Source: Terebella lapidaria
Taxonomy: Eukaryota > Annelida > Polychaeta > Terebellida > Terebellidae
NCBI GenBank assembly: GCA_949152475.1
Contig: OX424563.1
Location: forward strand, 14,915,001 to 14,979,000
DNA length: 64,000 bases
Direction of reading: 5' to 3'
The translations under genes and the position numbers were made by a program. Below, piece by piece: positions 10,601 through 22,495 of this stretch; position 1 is the first letter of the stretch; every line of letters starts with the position of its first letter. The notes under the pieces were generated by a model. The model had not been told where the DNA came from, did no database searches, and worked only from the letters and a program-made list of their open reading frames with translations.

Positions 10601-13070
10601 ACAGCTCACTGCTATAACACATGCTCCTTCCAACACAAATTGTATGATTACTAAAAACTCATGGAATAATGCATGTTTCTTTGACAGGAAGAGATCGCAG
10701 AGTTCCTTGGAGGTATCATAACACAGTCGGCTGCCACTGGTCTAGAGTCAGAAGTGGATCCAGAGATTCGCCGAAAACAGCAGCAACGCAGAAAGAAACC
10801 TCCTCCGATCCCTAAGGTGAATACATGTATCAGTTAGTCTTCCAGGAAGTGCTGAACAAATGCTGTTTTTTGCAAAACTCCAATTACTGAGGTCACTTAG
10901 CCATGAATGCCGTGTTTTACAGACATCCTCTGACACCGCGATCCCCGTCAGTCCTCCAAAGGCAGGCAGCCGGAGCCGCACAGCCTCGCTCAGTTACTTT
11001 GAGCAGCTGATGACGAGCCCCGGAGACACACCGACAGGACACCTGCCTCTCTCTCGCTCCTACGACTCTCGGCTCCTGGCCATGGGCGTCCAGGCTCAGC
11101 GCGCACAGGGTAGGAGCACTAGAAATATCGACAGATTATTTGAGTAGTATGATAAATGTCACATGAATAAAGTAAAGCACATAATGATGACAAGGTTTTG
11201 TCTGGTTCCAGCCAAACAGTCACTACCAAAGCGTAAGAAGAGTCCAAGTGCAACACCTAGTTCAACTCCCGCCAAGCGACGAGCAGTCCGGTCAGTGTCG
11301 TCTGCAGAAGCCACTGTTCCCACTGCTACCGTCCCTGGAATGGCTAACATCATGGCCATACAGCCCGGGATGTCGGGGCCTATCGGATCCTCTCATGCCG
11401 AGCTGAGCAACCTACTGGCAGGACAGCTGCCCCAATACCTCCAGACCCCAGCTACAGTCGCCGCCCTTCAAGCAGCTATGGGCCTCAGACCCCCAACCGG
11501 GCAGGGACACGAGGCCCTATTGGCACAGAGACTGTCCCAGGGAGATGTTTTGTCAGGTGTGACCTTGTCTCCGGTGATGCAAGCTCAGCAGGCATCTCCC
11601 GTAGCTACTACTCCCTCTCTTGCTCAGAGATTAGCTCTAACGGTTTCCAACCTACAGGAGCGCTTGAAAACATCCTACACCCCACCATCAACACCTGGCG
11701 TGGGAACTCCTCAAGAATCTCCAAAGGCCTCACCATTGCCAACACCACCGGTGAAGACCCAGGCATCCATGAACGTGGCCCGTCCGGGTAGCTCATGTTC
11801 CCTGGAGACTGAAGGGAATCCCACACTGAGCCCAATCAAGTCTGCCCTAGCTGCTGGTCCTATGCCAATTAGATCCTTACCCCAGTCCTACGGATCAGCC
11901 TCCACTCAGATCCAGAACATTTTCTCAAGCATAGCACGCCAAACTGCAGGGCAGCAAAGTGTGTCACCATTGCAAGGTGCGTACACTCCTGTGACCCTTG
12001 CACATGGATTGAGTCACGCCCAGCTGCTAGGACTGGAAGCCCACCAGCAACTCCAGTATGCAGCCAGTCTAGCTGCCATTTCACCTCCAGCAGGCTCCCT
12101 GCAGCGTGTACCAACCTACGTGCAACAGACGATGTCCCCGGTCAAGCAGCGGACCACTCCAGAACTGGTGCAGTCCCAGGAACCGGTGGCCCCTGCTAAG
12201 ATTCTGCTGCCAGCCCCGGGTACCCTAATGACCACCCCACAGGTGGTTCCCTCTCATCCCACGGCCCCAGCAACCAGAGCCTCGGCAGAGCATACTCCCA
12301 CGGACCAGGAGAGAGTGCTTGCCATACAGAAACTTCAGTTCCACGATTTCCCACTAACCACTGCCACTATCAGCAAGACCACAGGAACCACAGAGATCAC
12401 ACAAGCTAAAATCCTCAACAAACCAGAGATTTCAGCCAAGGAACCTGCAATCAGAATATCCATGGCTCAAATCCCCTCGAAACCTATACTGTCATCCACT
12501 ACACCTGTTGCATCGGCATCATCCACAGTCGCCCACAGTTCGTCATCATTTTCTCCTATGGCAGTCACAAAGCCCACTGCGGTCGTTTCCATTCCAGCCA
12601 GCAGCACAGTGACAGCCAAGCCTCAGCCCAGCAGGACGGCTAGCGGGGCTGTCCTCGTTAACACAGAGCCTCTAGGTCAGGTTCCCTCGGTGGTGGAGCC
12701 ATCCAGCAAGAAGACCGTCATTCTCACTCGACCTTCTGAGCTAGCCACCTCCTCTGGGCCAGCACCTTCTGTTATTGCCATCCCCAAGGCGACAGTTGTC
12801 ATGACAGCAAGCAGCAGTAACTTGACGTTGTCACAGGCGACAGCCACTGAGTTGAAGAAAGGAGTGACAATCTCGACCAAGGGTCCTCCCGGCTCCAGTC
12901 AGGGGACTACAGTCATCAATATCAGCACTGGGCCATTGACAGAACACAACAAGAGCCGGGGAGCTGATGATACTGATAGTGAAACTCTGGTGACCGCACG
13001 GACCGCTCTGCCTTCTGTCCCTGCCACCCGCTCTAGGAGGACCCGTAGCAACAAGTCACAGGACACTTAG
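7642..13070 (+). CDS. KANSL3: KAT8 regulatory NSL complex subunit 3 (KANSL3/NSL3/Rcd1), 12 coding exons
   Basis: Subunit of the nuclear NSL complex, which with KAT8/MOF acetylates histone H4. Exons by eye: 7642-7946, 8166-8330, 8584-8674, 8806-8889, 8972-9073, 9216-9347, 9541-9756, 9927-9998, 10151-10447, 10688-10816, 10923-11109, 11212-13070 (1212 aa). All introns are GT-AG and all junctions stay in frame. Landmarks: [10 protein letters not shown] (61-70), MNECERH (130-136), an alpha/beta-hydrolase-like core (about 294-488), basic PKRKK and AKRR (599-617), then a long Ser/Thr/Pro/Ala-rich tail. These match the order and wording of vertebrate KANSL3. The tail makes it longer than the roughly 900-residue human protein. 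The donor at 9757 (GTCGGT) is weak but is the choice that keeps frame and family length; a stronger-looking GTATGA at 9761 breaks the frame. Introns are only 82-253 bases. In-frame TGA at 7636 supports this start. Confidence 0.93.
9541..10447 (+). other. KANSL3: KANSL3 alpha/beta-hydrolase-like core without catalytic residues
   Basis: Three exons encode residues 294-488. Hydrophobic strands [28 protein letters not shown] and TPTLFVIGQ follow the hydrolase-fold order. The nucleophile elbow reads G-W-N381-V-G instead of GxSxG, and the loop where a catalytic His is expected reads GGADS (460-464). The fold is therefore likely a structural, non-enzymatic module, as in vertebrate KANSL3. Confidence 0.75.
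11212..13070 (+). other. KANSL3: KANSL3 terminal exon: basic patch and disordered tail
   Basis: This single 1859-base exon encodes the last 618 residues, about half the protein. It begins with a basic, proline-flanked segment suited to nuclear import and continues as a low-complexity S/T/P/A/Q-rich chain with no recognisable fold. It ends near [13 protein letters not shown] before TAG (13068-13070). The compositional bias fits an intrinsically disordered scaffold tail. Confidence 0.8.
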
Positions 13071-13294
13071 CTAATGGCAATATATTATACATGTACTAAA
13101 TATCAATTCATGTGTCATGTGTATAAATTCGTGTCTTTGAATATACAACACTTGTATAAAAAAAACTTCAGTGTTGTAAATAGTTTGGCATTTTCATTGC
13201 ATCACAGATGTGTAGAATGAATCATTGTTCTTTTCTTCGAACATTGTCAGAAGAGGCAGAAGTATGGCTATTAAAGACATAGGTACACGTATGT

Positions 13295-13300
13295 AATAAA
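13295..13300 (+). terminator. KANSL3 poly(A) signal candidate
   Basis: AATAAA lies 225 bases after the stop codon. It is the first canonical hexamer in the AT-rich 3' flank. Confidence 0.55.
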
Positions 13301-13600
13301 TACTGGTGTTCAAGCTGTAAATGTGTTATGAATATTGATATATTATTGTGAAAACGACTATGATTTTTCCCGATGGATAAACCGGACTAAAAAACCACAG
13401 AACCACGCGATGTTTGTTTTGATCCGCATGTGGTAGGGTATATTGTGCACTGGCGCGGCAAGTAAACTACCCATGACACAGGCAAAAGGCAGTCGGCTGT
13501 ATGAACCGAGAAGTATAAAACATTTCAGCAGTATGTGTCGATGATTAAATTAGGCATCCTGATTGAAAATCAGGACGCCTTATGTTTTTGTCTGTTTTTA
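13301..13600. other. intergenic spacer, nothing recognised
   Basis: No gene or clear repeat. P-element sequence begins at 13601. Confidence 0.4.
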
Positions 13601-13765
13601 TGTTACCGGACCTTTGTTTGGTCCAACAACCTATTGCCGTGGCGTTGCGTCCATCTTCGTCGCCTGTCGTCATTCGTCTGCATTTTTATCTTTAAAGTTT
13701 ACGATCTAATCTTTCTGAAATTTTGCACCAAAATGCCTAAAAATATTTCGAGAGGGATTCATTTT

Positions 13766-15151
13766 AGGTTACCAGAACTATTGTCCGATAACCTATTGGC
13801 ATGGCATTGCGTCCGTCGGCGTCGGAAATGATATATGCTGAATATTTTCGTGACCTTGAATTTGACCTTTGACCTAATTTTCAAGGTCACAGGACAGAAT
13901 GGCTAATATTTCGCTTATTATCGACTTTTCAGCTTAGGAATCAAGTGTGAGCATATAGGAAATGATATATGCTGAATATTGTCTTGACCTTGAATTTGAC
14001 CTTTGACCTACCGGTAATTTTCAAGGTCACAAAACAAAATGGCCAACATCTCGCTTATTATCGACTTTACAGCTTAGGAATCAATTATGAACATATAGGA
14101 AATTATATATACAGATTATTCTCATGACCTTGAATTTGACCTAAATTTCAAGGTCACAGGACAAAATGACTAATATCTCACCTATTATTGATTTTACAGT
14201 TTAGGGATCGAGTGTGAACATATAGAAAATGATAAATGCTGAATATTGCCATGACCTTGATTTCGACCTTTGACCTCGATTTCAAGGTCAAAGGACCAAA
14301 TGGCTAATATCTTGCTCCTTCATTGACTTTATAGCTTGGGAACCAATTGTGGACATATAGTCACCGAACCAGTGGTCTAGGGGTAAGGCGTCCGCCACTG
14401 GTGCGGGATGTCGGAAGGTTCGAGCCTCGCCAGGGGGTTGTTCATATGTGGCCGGTTGGTGAGCCGCCTGTCAGGTAAATAATGGTGACCGATTGCGAAA
14501 AGGATAGGAATCGGGGTAAAGCTGTACAAGAGAACAAAGTGTCTCATAAGCCCAATTGAGGCTGGCCCATTCAATAGGGGTGACACTAATAAAAAAACAC
14601 ACACTTTACTATAGAAAATGATATCCACTGAATATTTTGGTGACCTTGAATTCGACCTTGAACTTATTTTCAAGGTCAGAAGACAAAATGGCTAATATCT
14701 CGCCTAATATTGACTATACAGCTTAGGAATCAATTGTGGACATATAGGAAATGATATATGATGAATATTGTTGTGATCTCGAATTTGATCTTTGACCTCA
14801 TTTCAAGGTCTCACAGGACAACATAGCTAATATCTTGTTTATTATCAAATTTACAACTTGAGATTCTATTGTGAAGATACAGCAAATGATATATGCTGAA
14901 TATTCAGACGACATTTAATTTGACTCTTGACTTCATTTACAAGGTCACAGGACATAATGACTAATCTCTCTTATTACTCAATTTACAGGTTAGTAATCAA
15001 TTGTGAACATATGGGAAATCATGTACATGTATGCTGAATACTCTCATGACTTTAAATTTGACCGTGACCTTATTTTCAAGGCCACAGGACAAAATAGCTG
15101 TTATTTATTGTCCGGTAACCTGATCGTATCTTAGCCCTTGGGCTAATTTTT
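13766..15151 (+). mobile_element. P element (inner copy) with 134-base monomer core
   Basis: It starts AGGTTACCAGAAC (decayed head), passes straight into monomers with GACCTTGAATTTGACC words, and ends TTGTCCGGTAACC ... TTAGCCCTTGGGCTAATTTTT at 15108-15151. A SINE (14361-14609) sits inside one monomer. Confidence 0.7.
14361..14609 (+). mobile_element. tRNA-derived SINE (249 bp) inside a P monomer
   Basis: A pol III box A (TGGTCTAGGGG, 14373-14383) and box B (GGTTCGAGCC, 14417-14426) lie at tRNA spacing. An unrelated body of about 170 bases and an A-rich 3' part (AATAAAAAAACACAC) follow. TATAG flanks both sides (14356-14360, 14610-14614), and the monomer continues seamlessly after it, which defines both ends. 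The parent tRNA was not determined. Confidence 0.75.
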
Positions 15152-16266
15152 GATTTTCAATTTTTTTTTCTTCAAAATTTCCACCCTTTGACAAATTCTT
15201 CGGACTTTGAAATTTCATCCAATTTTTCCTTTATAATGGGCTGTATGAAGTAAACTCCTAGAACACTTCAAGATAGAGCTTAGATATTGGCACATTCAAA
15301 TAGGAAGTCATATATTGCGGTTTCGGTGGTGACCTTGAATTTGACCTTCAATGATCTCCAAAGGTCAACACTTTTTTTGTAAAAAAAAAACCCCTCAAGT
15401 TTGGCGGCCAATTTCTCAAAAACTGTTAGAATGGTTTTCAGATTTTTGTTTCAAAGGATCCCCCTTATATACTTTCGCAACATGTATAAGTTTCTTTGCC
15501 CTTAAATCACTCGAATTTGGCCATTTTGGCCCAAGCATGGCCCATGCATTCCCAATGTTTAATTGCTCATATGCTTTATATTGGGACACATTGTTGCTAA
15601 TATCTCACCTAATATTGAGATTAGAGATTAGGAATCAATTGTGAACAAATAGAAAATGATATATGCTGAATATTCTCGTGACGTTGAATTTGACCTTTGA
15701 CCTAATTTTCAAGCTCACAGAACAAAATGGCTAATATATCGCTTCTTATCGACTTTATGGCTTGAGAATTAATTGTGGACATAAAGGAAATGATATATGC
15801 AGAATATTCTCATGACCTTGAATTTGACATTGACCTCATTTTCAAGGTTAGAGCACAAATTGGCCAATATCTCTTTTATTATCGACTTTATAGCTTAGGA
15901 ATCAATTGTGGACATATAGGGAATAACAAAAATGCTGAAAGTCTCATGACTTTGAATTTGAACTTTGAACTTATTTTCAAGATCAGAAAACAAAGTGGTT
16001 AATATCTTGCTTATTATCGACTATACAGCTTGGGAATCAATTATGGACATAAAGGAAATGATATATGCTAAATATTCTTGTGTCCTCTAAGTTGACCTCT
16101 GGCCTTATTTTTCAGGTCAGAGAACGGAATGGCTAATATATCGCTCATTATCGACTTAACAGCTTAGGAATCAATTGTGAACATTTAGAAAACAATGTTC
16201 CCGTTGGGCAAAATTACCATTATTGTCCTATACATTACCTCCATAGTAATACAAGGGTAACCCTAA

Positions 16267-16909
16267 AGCCGGCTATACATTATACGACGCGACGGCTTCA
16301 CGACGAATCGTCGTGAACCCGTCGGCAATGATGTACCGCTATACATTACACGACGAATCGTCGCGTCTTTGAAGTTTCATATTGCTCAATGTGTTTTAAA
16401 TATTGATTGCTAACCTATCGGGTTTGGTCGTTAATCCCCATTCACCTAAACAATGCACAAATGACATGTGATCTGTACATATAGAAAATATACACTTAAA
16501 CAATTTATTCTAACATATATATGAAAAACTAAACGTAATCAACTAAATATTCTTAGGGATGATATTTCATTAGACATTAAACAGTATCAATGGCCAAAAA
16601 ATGTTTGTCGATATTTCTAGATATTCAATCAGTTAACTTCGTGCACCTCAAACTTATAGTAGCCTAAATGTCCGTTTCAAAAGGCTGAAGCTCACATGTG
16701 CCACGACAAAACGTCACAAAACTGTCATACACTACACGACGCGACGATTTGTCGGCACCAATCAGTCTCCACGACTGAACATTTCAGTCGGGGAGACGAG
16801 TAGTCGTGAAGCGGTTTTCATTCGTCATGAAGCCGTCGTAGGTACACTATAAGACGAGTCGTCGCGTCACCGTCACGTCGTGATCTAGTCGTGTAGTGTA
16901 TAGCCGGCT
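16267..16909. mobile_element. 643-bp MITE with AGCCGGCTATACA ends
   Basis: The ends are AGCCGGCTATACA and its inverse TGTATAGCCGGCT, with TAA on both sides (16264-16266, 16910-16912). Inside are repeated palindromic CGACGAATCGTCG and ACGACGCGACG words near both ends. There is no transposase frame. The TAA duplication fits PIF/Harbinger. Confidence 0.7.
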
Positions 16910-16979
16910 TAATGGCCTACTTAAATTAGGCTCCCCCATAGAGAAACCTCCCTATGAGGAAGAATAAAGAATGAGCCCT

Positions 16980-18886
16980 CCAATGCTGCCACCAGGGGCA
17001 GCACCGTGCCAAGTTACTCCATCCCCAATTCTCCTTCTGAGAAACAGCCAGCTTTTATGCCTACTCTTATAATTCTGCTGTTATTCCTTCTTGGATTCGT
17101 CCAACTTTGTTGGATTTCGTCAGGAAGGGATACCTTAGCATTAGGGGTCACCGTTTATACGTTGAAAGGTATTTCGACTCCTAGTTTCCCCTGTTACCGG
17201 TCAGTTGAGCTGACCATACCCCACCAGGTGTGTGGCAAATGCCATGACTTTTGTTGGCGGTGTGTCGAGTCTTTCTGTATCGACGCCTTTCCCTGCGAGA
17301 GATGTAAGCACAGATCGCCAGCCGAGTGATTGACAGTTTATGGTGCCTTGCGGGATTTGATGTACCAGAGGGCGCGTCCTTCCCAGCGTTCGCTGGACCG
17401 CTTCAGATACGCTCAGGCTCGCCGTCGTACTGCCACACGCTGTTTTGAGACCGAGTCAGCTCGACTACGATTAGCTTTAAATTCCCCAGTGAGTTCAGAC
17501 GCACTGTTTCTTCTAGACTCGCAAGAATTTTGCTATAAAATTGATAAACTTTCGGTTTATGTTCCCCCCTCTCCCCCACCTGACCGTGCGATTCTTAGCC
17601 ACGCAGGTGTCGTGGGAGACGTGCTGGGCCGCTCACTGATTTTGGCATTTCGCCTTCAGTTGTTGAGTGTTTGATGCTTGATTGATTGCCCAGCCAGTCT
17701 GGCACGATCTTTCTTCACTGTTCTCTCCGAGCGCCATGTTTCCGAGTTTGCGTGTGACGCTGGTGTGTCACGCGTGGGAGCTCGGCTCCCGGGATGTGAT
17801 CAGGTCCCGGGCTCCGATAGGAACGTGAATTCCTTTAACGTGTATATGTGAAACATGCATGTGTTTCACGATGGCGCCCGGGTCCTGGGCACTGATGAGA
17901 ACATGAAATCGTTTTCCGAGTCACCATCTAACTGCAGGTTACATGGTGTCGCTCGGCTCCCGGTACCTGATTGGGTCCCGAGATCTGATAGGAACATGGC
18001 CCCTGTTCGGGTCCCGGGCTCCGATAGCTCACAGCTGTTTCTCGCTATCCGGGTATCTCACAAGGGATGTCCCTTGATGCCGTGCCGTTGCTACCAAACC
18101 CATATTGGGTCTCGGGAACCGAAGGTATAGGTCAGGTCGAGTTGGAACCACAGTATGTTCGGTCCCCGGCCCCTCTTGGGGTCTGAGACTCGGAATCTGT
18201 TTGGATCCCGGGATCCGACCGGCTTTCGGGTTCCAATTGGACGGCTGGTGCTCATGCTACCAGTGAGTACTAACCCCGTCTTCCACCACATCTGTACGCC
18301 TTGAGGCTCGATGTTTGGGTGGAAGCAGGGAGGGGGGCGGGTAGGAGGTTATGATATGTTCAACTCTCGCTCTCTCTTCCAGACGATGTCCCAAAGAAGC
18401 AGGTCGTTTCCTCCACCACTAAAGTGGATTACCTCGCCTTCGCCCTCCGATTACGAAGAAATCGTACAGAGCAACTCCTTTGCGCTATTCTCAGGCCGCT
18501 CTTCTGCGGAGTCCGCACCTTCGGGCCGCTCTTCTGCCTTTTCCCACATTCCGATCCACCCGGCCTCCCGTCGGTATCTGAGGTTTGCTTACCTGGGTCG
18601 AGTTTGGCAGTTCTGAGTTCTACCATCCGGTCTATCGCCTTCTCCTTGGATCTTCACTATGGTGGTGCACGAGATCCAAAGCCTTACTCACCAACGCGGT
18701 ATCTTCCTGCATCAGTACCTCGACGACTCACTCATAAGCAGTCAGTCTTGGGACACTTTGATGGAGATGTCATTTTCATGGGCATGATGAGGTGTGCACT
18801 CACCAAACTATGGAAAGATAGTTCAAGTCTCGGGAAGTGTAGTGGATTCAGGACTGAAATTTTCTTCACTTCTTATGTACCTTTTT
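16980..18886 (+). pseudogene. DIRS-like retrotransposon fossil
   Basis: The 3' part (about 18536-18840) encodes a DIRS-type reverse transcriptase: HIPIHPASRRYLRFAYLGRV, then VLPSGLSPSPWIFT, then the catalytic HQYLDD at 18710-18727. An in-frame TGA (18614-18616) interrupts it between QF and VLPSG. Upstream frames at 17006-17329 (a Cys-rich CGKCHDFCWRC segment) and 17330-17674, and the repeated CCCGGGCTCCGATAGGAAC words (17780-18240), may be remnants of its first ORF; that part is tentative. A P element (18887) cuts it downstream of YLDD. No tyrosine recombinase is visible. Confidence 0.65.
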
Positions 18887-21706
18887 AGGTTACCGTACCT
18901 ATGGTCCGTAACCTATTGGCATGGCGATGCGTCCGGCGTCGTCGTCGTCCGTCGTCGTCCGTCGTCGTCCGTCAACAATTTTATCTTTAAAGTTTACGAT
19001 CGAATTTTTCTGAAATTTTGCACAAAAATGCCTAAAAATATTTCGAGAGGGAGGTATTTTTTAGTTTTTTGATTTTCGCATTTTTTTTCAAAATGGCAGC
19101 CGTTTTCGTCAAAAAACGGTCAATTTTGGACTTTGGCGGCCATTTTCTCAAAATCTGTTCAGTAACTTTTTTTATTATTGATGCATACCACTCCTCATAT
19201 GTACCTCTGTGACATGTATAAATTTCGTTGCGCTTGAATCGCTCGAAGTGGGCCATTTTGGGCCCAAACTCAGCCCAAATGGGACTTTCCCATGTTAAAT
19301 TCTCCTATGCTTTATAATGGGACAGATTAAAGCCTAATATCTCACTTAATATTGAGATTAGAGACTAGGAATCAATTGTGGACATATAGGAAATGATATA
19401 TGCTGAATATTGTCGTGACCTTGAATTTGACCTCTGACCTTGTTTCAAGGTCAGAGCGGCCGTTTTCGTCGAAAAATGGCCAATTTTGGAGTTCGACGGT
19501 CGTTTTCTCAAAATCTGTTCAGTAACTTTTTTTTCTTATTGATGAAAAACACTCCTCATATGTACCCCTGTGACATGTATAAATTTCGTTGCGCTTGAAT
19601 CGCTTGAAGTGGGCCATTTTGGGCCCAAACTCGGCCCAAATGTGACTTTCCCATGTTAAATTTTCCTATGCTTTATAATGGCACACATTAAGCCTAATAT
19701 CTCACTTAAAGTGATATTGGCAGTAAGTTATGGATTTTTCCATATCTTTCTGATCGAACGAAGAAAACATAACAGTTATATATCTGCACTTGTATGCCCA
19801 AACAGACGCCCCTTTCTAATAGATTTCATTGCGAGTTTGTGGTGGAGATTTTGAGTTTGTTTACATTACCGCCATTCTCGGTGCTTTGTATACCGTGACG
19901 CAGTGCGATTTCAGCTTACTCGTGTATGTTCGATCCAATCGAGCGTGAACTAGGTTAAGTCAGAGGTAACTCTGAGTGGCGCACAAAACAAAAAAATGCG
20001 GCTGCTAGTACTGTCATATGCTTGATTTATTCATTTGATCAAGCAAAGTTTGTTTTGTAACCTATTTTTCTGAGATCACAGGCATATATGTAATTGATTT
20101 GGAAAAAATAGTTTTCCTGCCAACATCACTTTAATATTGAAATTAGAGACTAGGAATGAATTGTGGACATATAGGAAATGATATATGCTGAATATTCTCG
20201 TGACCTTGAATTTGACTTTTGACCTCATTTTCAAGGTCACAGGACAAAATGGCTAATATCTCGCTTATTATCGACTTTACAGCTTAGGAATCAGTTGTGA
20301 ACATATAGGAAATGATATATGCTGAATATTCTTGTGACCTCGAATTTGACCTTTGACCTCATTTTCAAGGTCACATGACAAAATGGCTAATATCTCGCTT
20401 ATTATCGACTTTACAGTTTAGGAATCAATTGTGAACATATAGGAAATGATATATGCTGAATATTTTCGTGACCTTGAATTTGACCTTTGACCTCATTTCC
20501 AAGGTCGCAGGACAAAATTGCTAATATCTCGCTTATTATCGACTTTACAGCTTAGGAATCAATTGTGTACATATGGGAAATGATATATGCTGAATATTTT
20601 CGTGACCTTGAATATGACCTTTGACCTCATTTCCAAGGTCGCAGGACAAAATTGCTAATATCTCGCTTATTATCGACTTTACAGCTTAGGAATCAATTGT
20701 GTACATATAGGAAATGATATATGCTGAATATTCTCGTGGCCTTGAATTTGAGCTTTGACCTCATTTTCAAGGTCACAGGACAAAATGGCCAATATCTTGC
20801 TTATTAGCAACTTTACAGCTTAGGAATCGATTGTGAACATATAGGAAATGATATATGCTGAAAATTCTCGTGACCTTGAATTTGACCTTTGACCTCATTT
20901 TCAAGGTCACAGGACAAAACGGCCAATATCTTGCTTATTAGCGACTTTACAGCTTAGGAATCAATTGTGAACATATAGGAAATGATATATGCTGAAAATT
21001 CTCATGACCTTGAATTTGACCTTTGACCTCATTTTCAAGGTCACATGAAAAAATGGCTAATATCTCGCTTATTATCGACTTTACAGCTTAGGAATCAATT
21101 GTGAACATATAGGAAATGATATATGCTGAATATTCTCATGACCTTGAATTTGACCTTTGACCTCATTTCCAAGGTCACAGGACAAAATGGCCAATATCTT
21201 GCTGATTAGCGCCTTTACAGCTTAGAAATCAATTGTGAACATATAGGAAATGATATATGCTGAATATTCTAGTGACCTTGAATTTGACTTTTGACCTCAT
21301 TTTCAAGGTCAACAGGACAAAATGGCTAATATCTCGCTTATTATCGACTTTACAGCTTAGGAATCAATTGTGAACATATAGGAAATGATATATTCTGAAT
21401 ATTTTAATGATATTGAATTTGACCTTTGACCTAAATTTCAAGATCAGTCATTTTATTTTCAAAGTCAGATTACAAAATGGCTTATATCTCGCTTATTATC
21501 AAATTTACAGCTTAGGGGTCCATAGTGAACATATAGGAAATGATGTATGCTGAATAGTTTGGTGATCTAGAATTTAACCTTTGATCCCATTTTCAAGGTT
21601 AGAGATATGGCGATTTCAGTGGTCACCTTGAATTTGACCTTCAACTTTCTCGGCTTAACTCTGTATATTTCTCCGGTAACCTTTCTAGCCCATTGGGCTA
21701 ATTTTT
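18887..21706 (+). mobile_element. P element with complete head and tail, carrying a MITE
   Basis: Starts AGGTTACCGTACCTATGG, then a (CGTC/CCGT)n tract, the head module (18980-19330), a second partial head module (19456-19720), about 12 monomers, and the tail CTCCGGTAACC ... TAGCCCATTGGGCTAATTTTT (21672-21706). The 134-base period is clear (for example 20284 to 20418). A 423-bp MITE interrupts it at 19709. It is close kin to the elements ending at 44291 and 59578, which share the same tail variant. Confidence 0.8.
19709..20131. mobile_element. 423-bp MITE with TA duplication inside a P element
   Basis: The left end is AAGTGATATTGGCAG and the right end CTGCCAACATCACTT. TA flanks both sides (19707-19708, 20132-20133). 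The P sequence ATCTCACTTA / ATATTGAAATTAG is continuous across it, and the sister element holds the empty site at 58138-58139. Non-coding. TA duplication suggests Tc1/mariner-type mobilisation. Confidence 0.8.
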
Positions 21707-22085
21707 GCACTTGTATTAATTAACAGAATGACCTCCTGGTACTACTCGGGTAGACTCCTAGGGACGGATACAGATCCCACCTCCTATGTCTATTCTGATT
21801 CTATTCTACCCAATTCTGATCCTATTGTACCCAAATTTGCTTCTACAGATGAAATGCTTGTAGATAGAGCTTATGTTCGCATAATGAGCATATTGAAAGT
21901 CGTATATGGGAAAAGTAATGAGGACTTTGAACTTGACCTCGGATGACCTCGAGTGCAAAATGTCTGACTTGGAATGAGTGAATTGACTGCTAAGGTTTGA
22001 ACGCTTGCACCTAGAGGTTAGGATTGTATTATAAGCTTATAAGAAGTCAAAGATATATGGCACATCTTTTGGTGATCTTGAATAT
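21707..22085. repeat. unassigned segment and long-unit P-family fragment
   Basis: 21707-21830 is unassigned. From about 21835 (TCTACAGATGAAATGC) to 22075 the sequence matches the long-unit P variant at 47880-48120, including GACCTCGGATGACC and AATGTCTGACTTG. The open frame at 21728-21946 crosses this non-coding repeat and is not considered a gene. Confidence 0.45.
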
Positions 22086-22495
22086 TTTCCGACTGGTCGC
22101 CCGTAGACAAACATGTATAAGGGGTATTATGGATGAACTTTGATAAACTTCGGAAACAGTGCATCGTAGAGTGAAACGGGCGTTATTTTCGGACTTTTTG
22201 CCCTAGACAAATTGTCTCATAAGTATTGAGGATGACCTTGGCCTGAAATAATTTTGCTGAGTCGGCATTTTTCATTTTATTCTATATTTCAGAAACGGTG
22301 TGTCGTACAGCAAAACGGATGTTGTTTTGAGAAATGTCGCCCTAGACAAAGATGTCTAAGTGGTGATCGGTTGAACTCCGACCTCCGACATTTTCAGAGT
22401 CAGATATGGCTCTATGATATTGTCTCTGGGATATGCTAGGCAGGAAAAATCTCCACACGAAATGCCCCAAGGCATCTTTAGGCCTTGACGTCTAG
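22086..22495 (+). mobile_element. non-autonomous Helitron fragment, 3' end at CTAG
   Basis: Contains degenerate minisatellite-3 units (GTGTCGTACAGCAAAACGG, GTCGCCCTAGACAAA) and ends with stem CAAGGC, 8-base loop, GCCTTG, then ACGT and CTAG (22492-22495) followed by T. A hairpin shortly before CTRR and insertion before T are hallmarks of canonical Helitrons. A second copy with the same end is at 28980-29236, and similarity stops right after CTAGTT. The 5' end was not found. Confidence 0.6.

Larger units (their letters stand above)
13601..16195 (+). mobile_element. decayed P element (outer), interrupted by another P element
   Basis: The head (GTTACCGGACC then AACCTATTGCCGTGGCGTT) at 13602-13765 is cut at a T-run. 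After the inner element (13766-15151) the head module resumes at 15152 and runs into degenerate monomers to about 16195. The tail is too decayed to place exactly. 15370-15420 holds a longer A/T module with GGCGGCCA words. Confidence 0.6.

Noticed and set aside
19330..21640. CRISPR-like array
   Set aside because: The units are directly repeated over their full 134 bases with no unique spacers, and the genome is eukaryotic.
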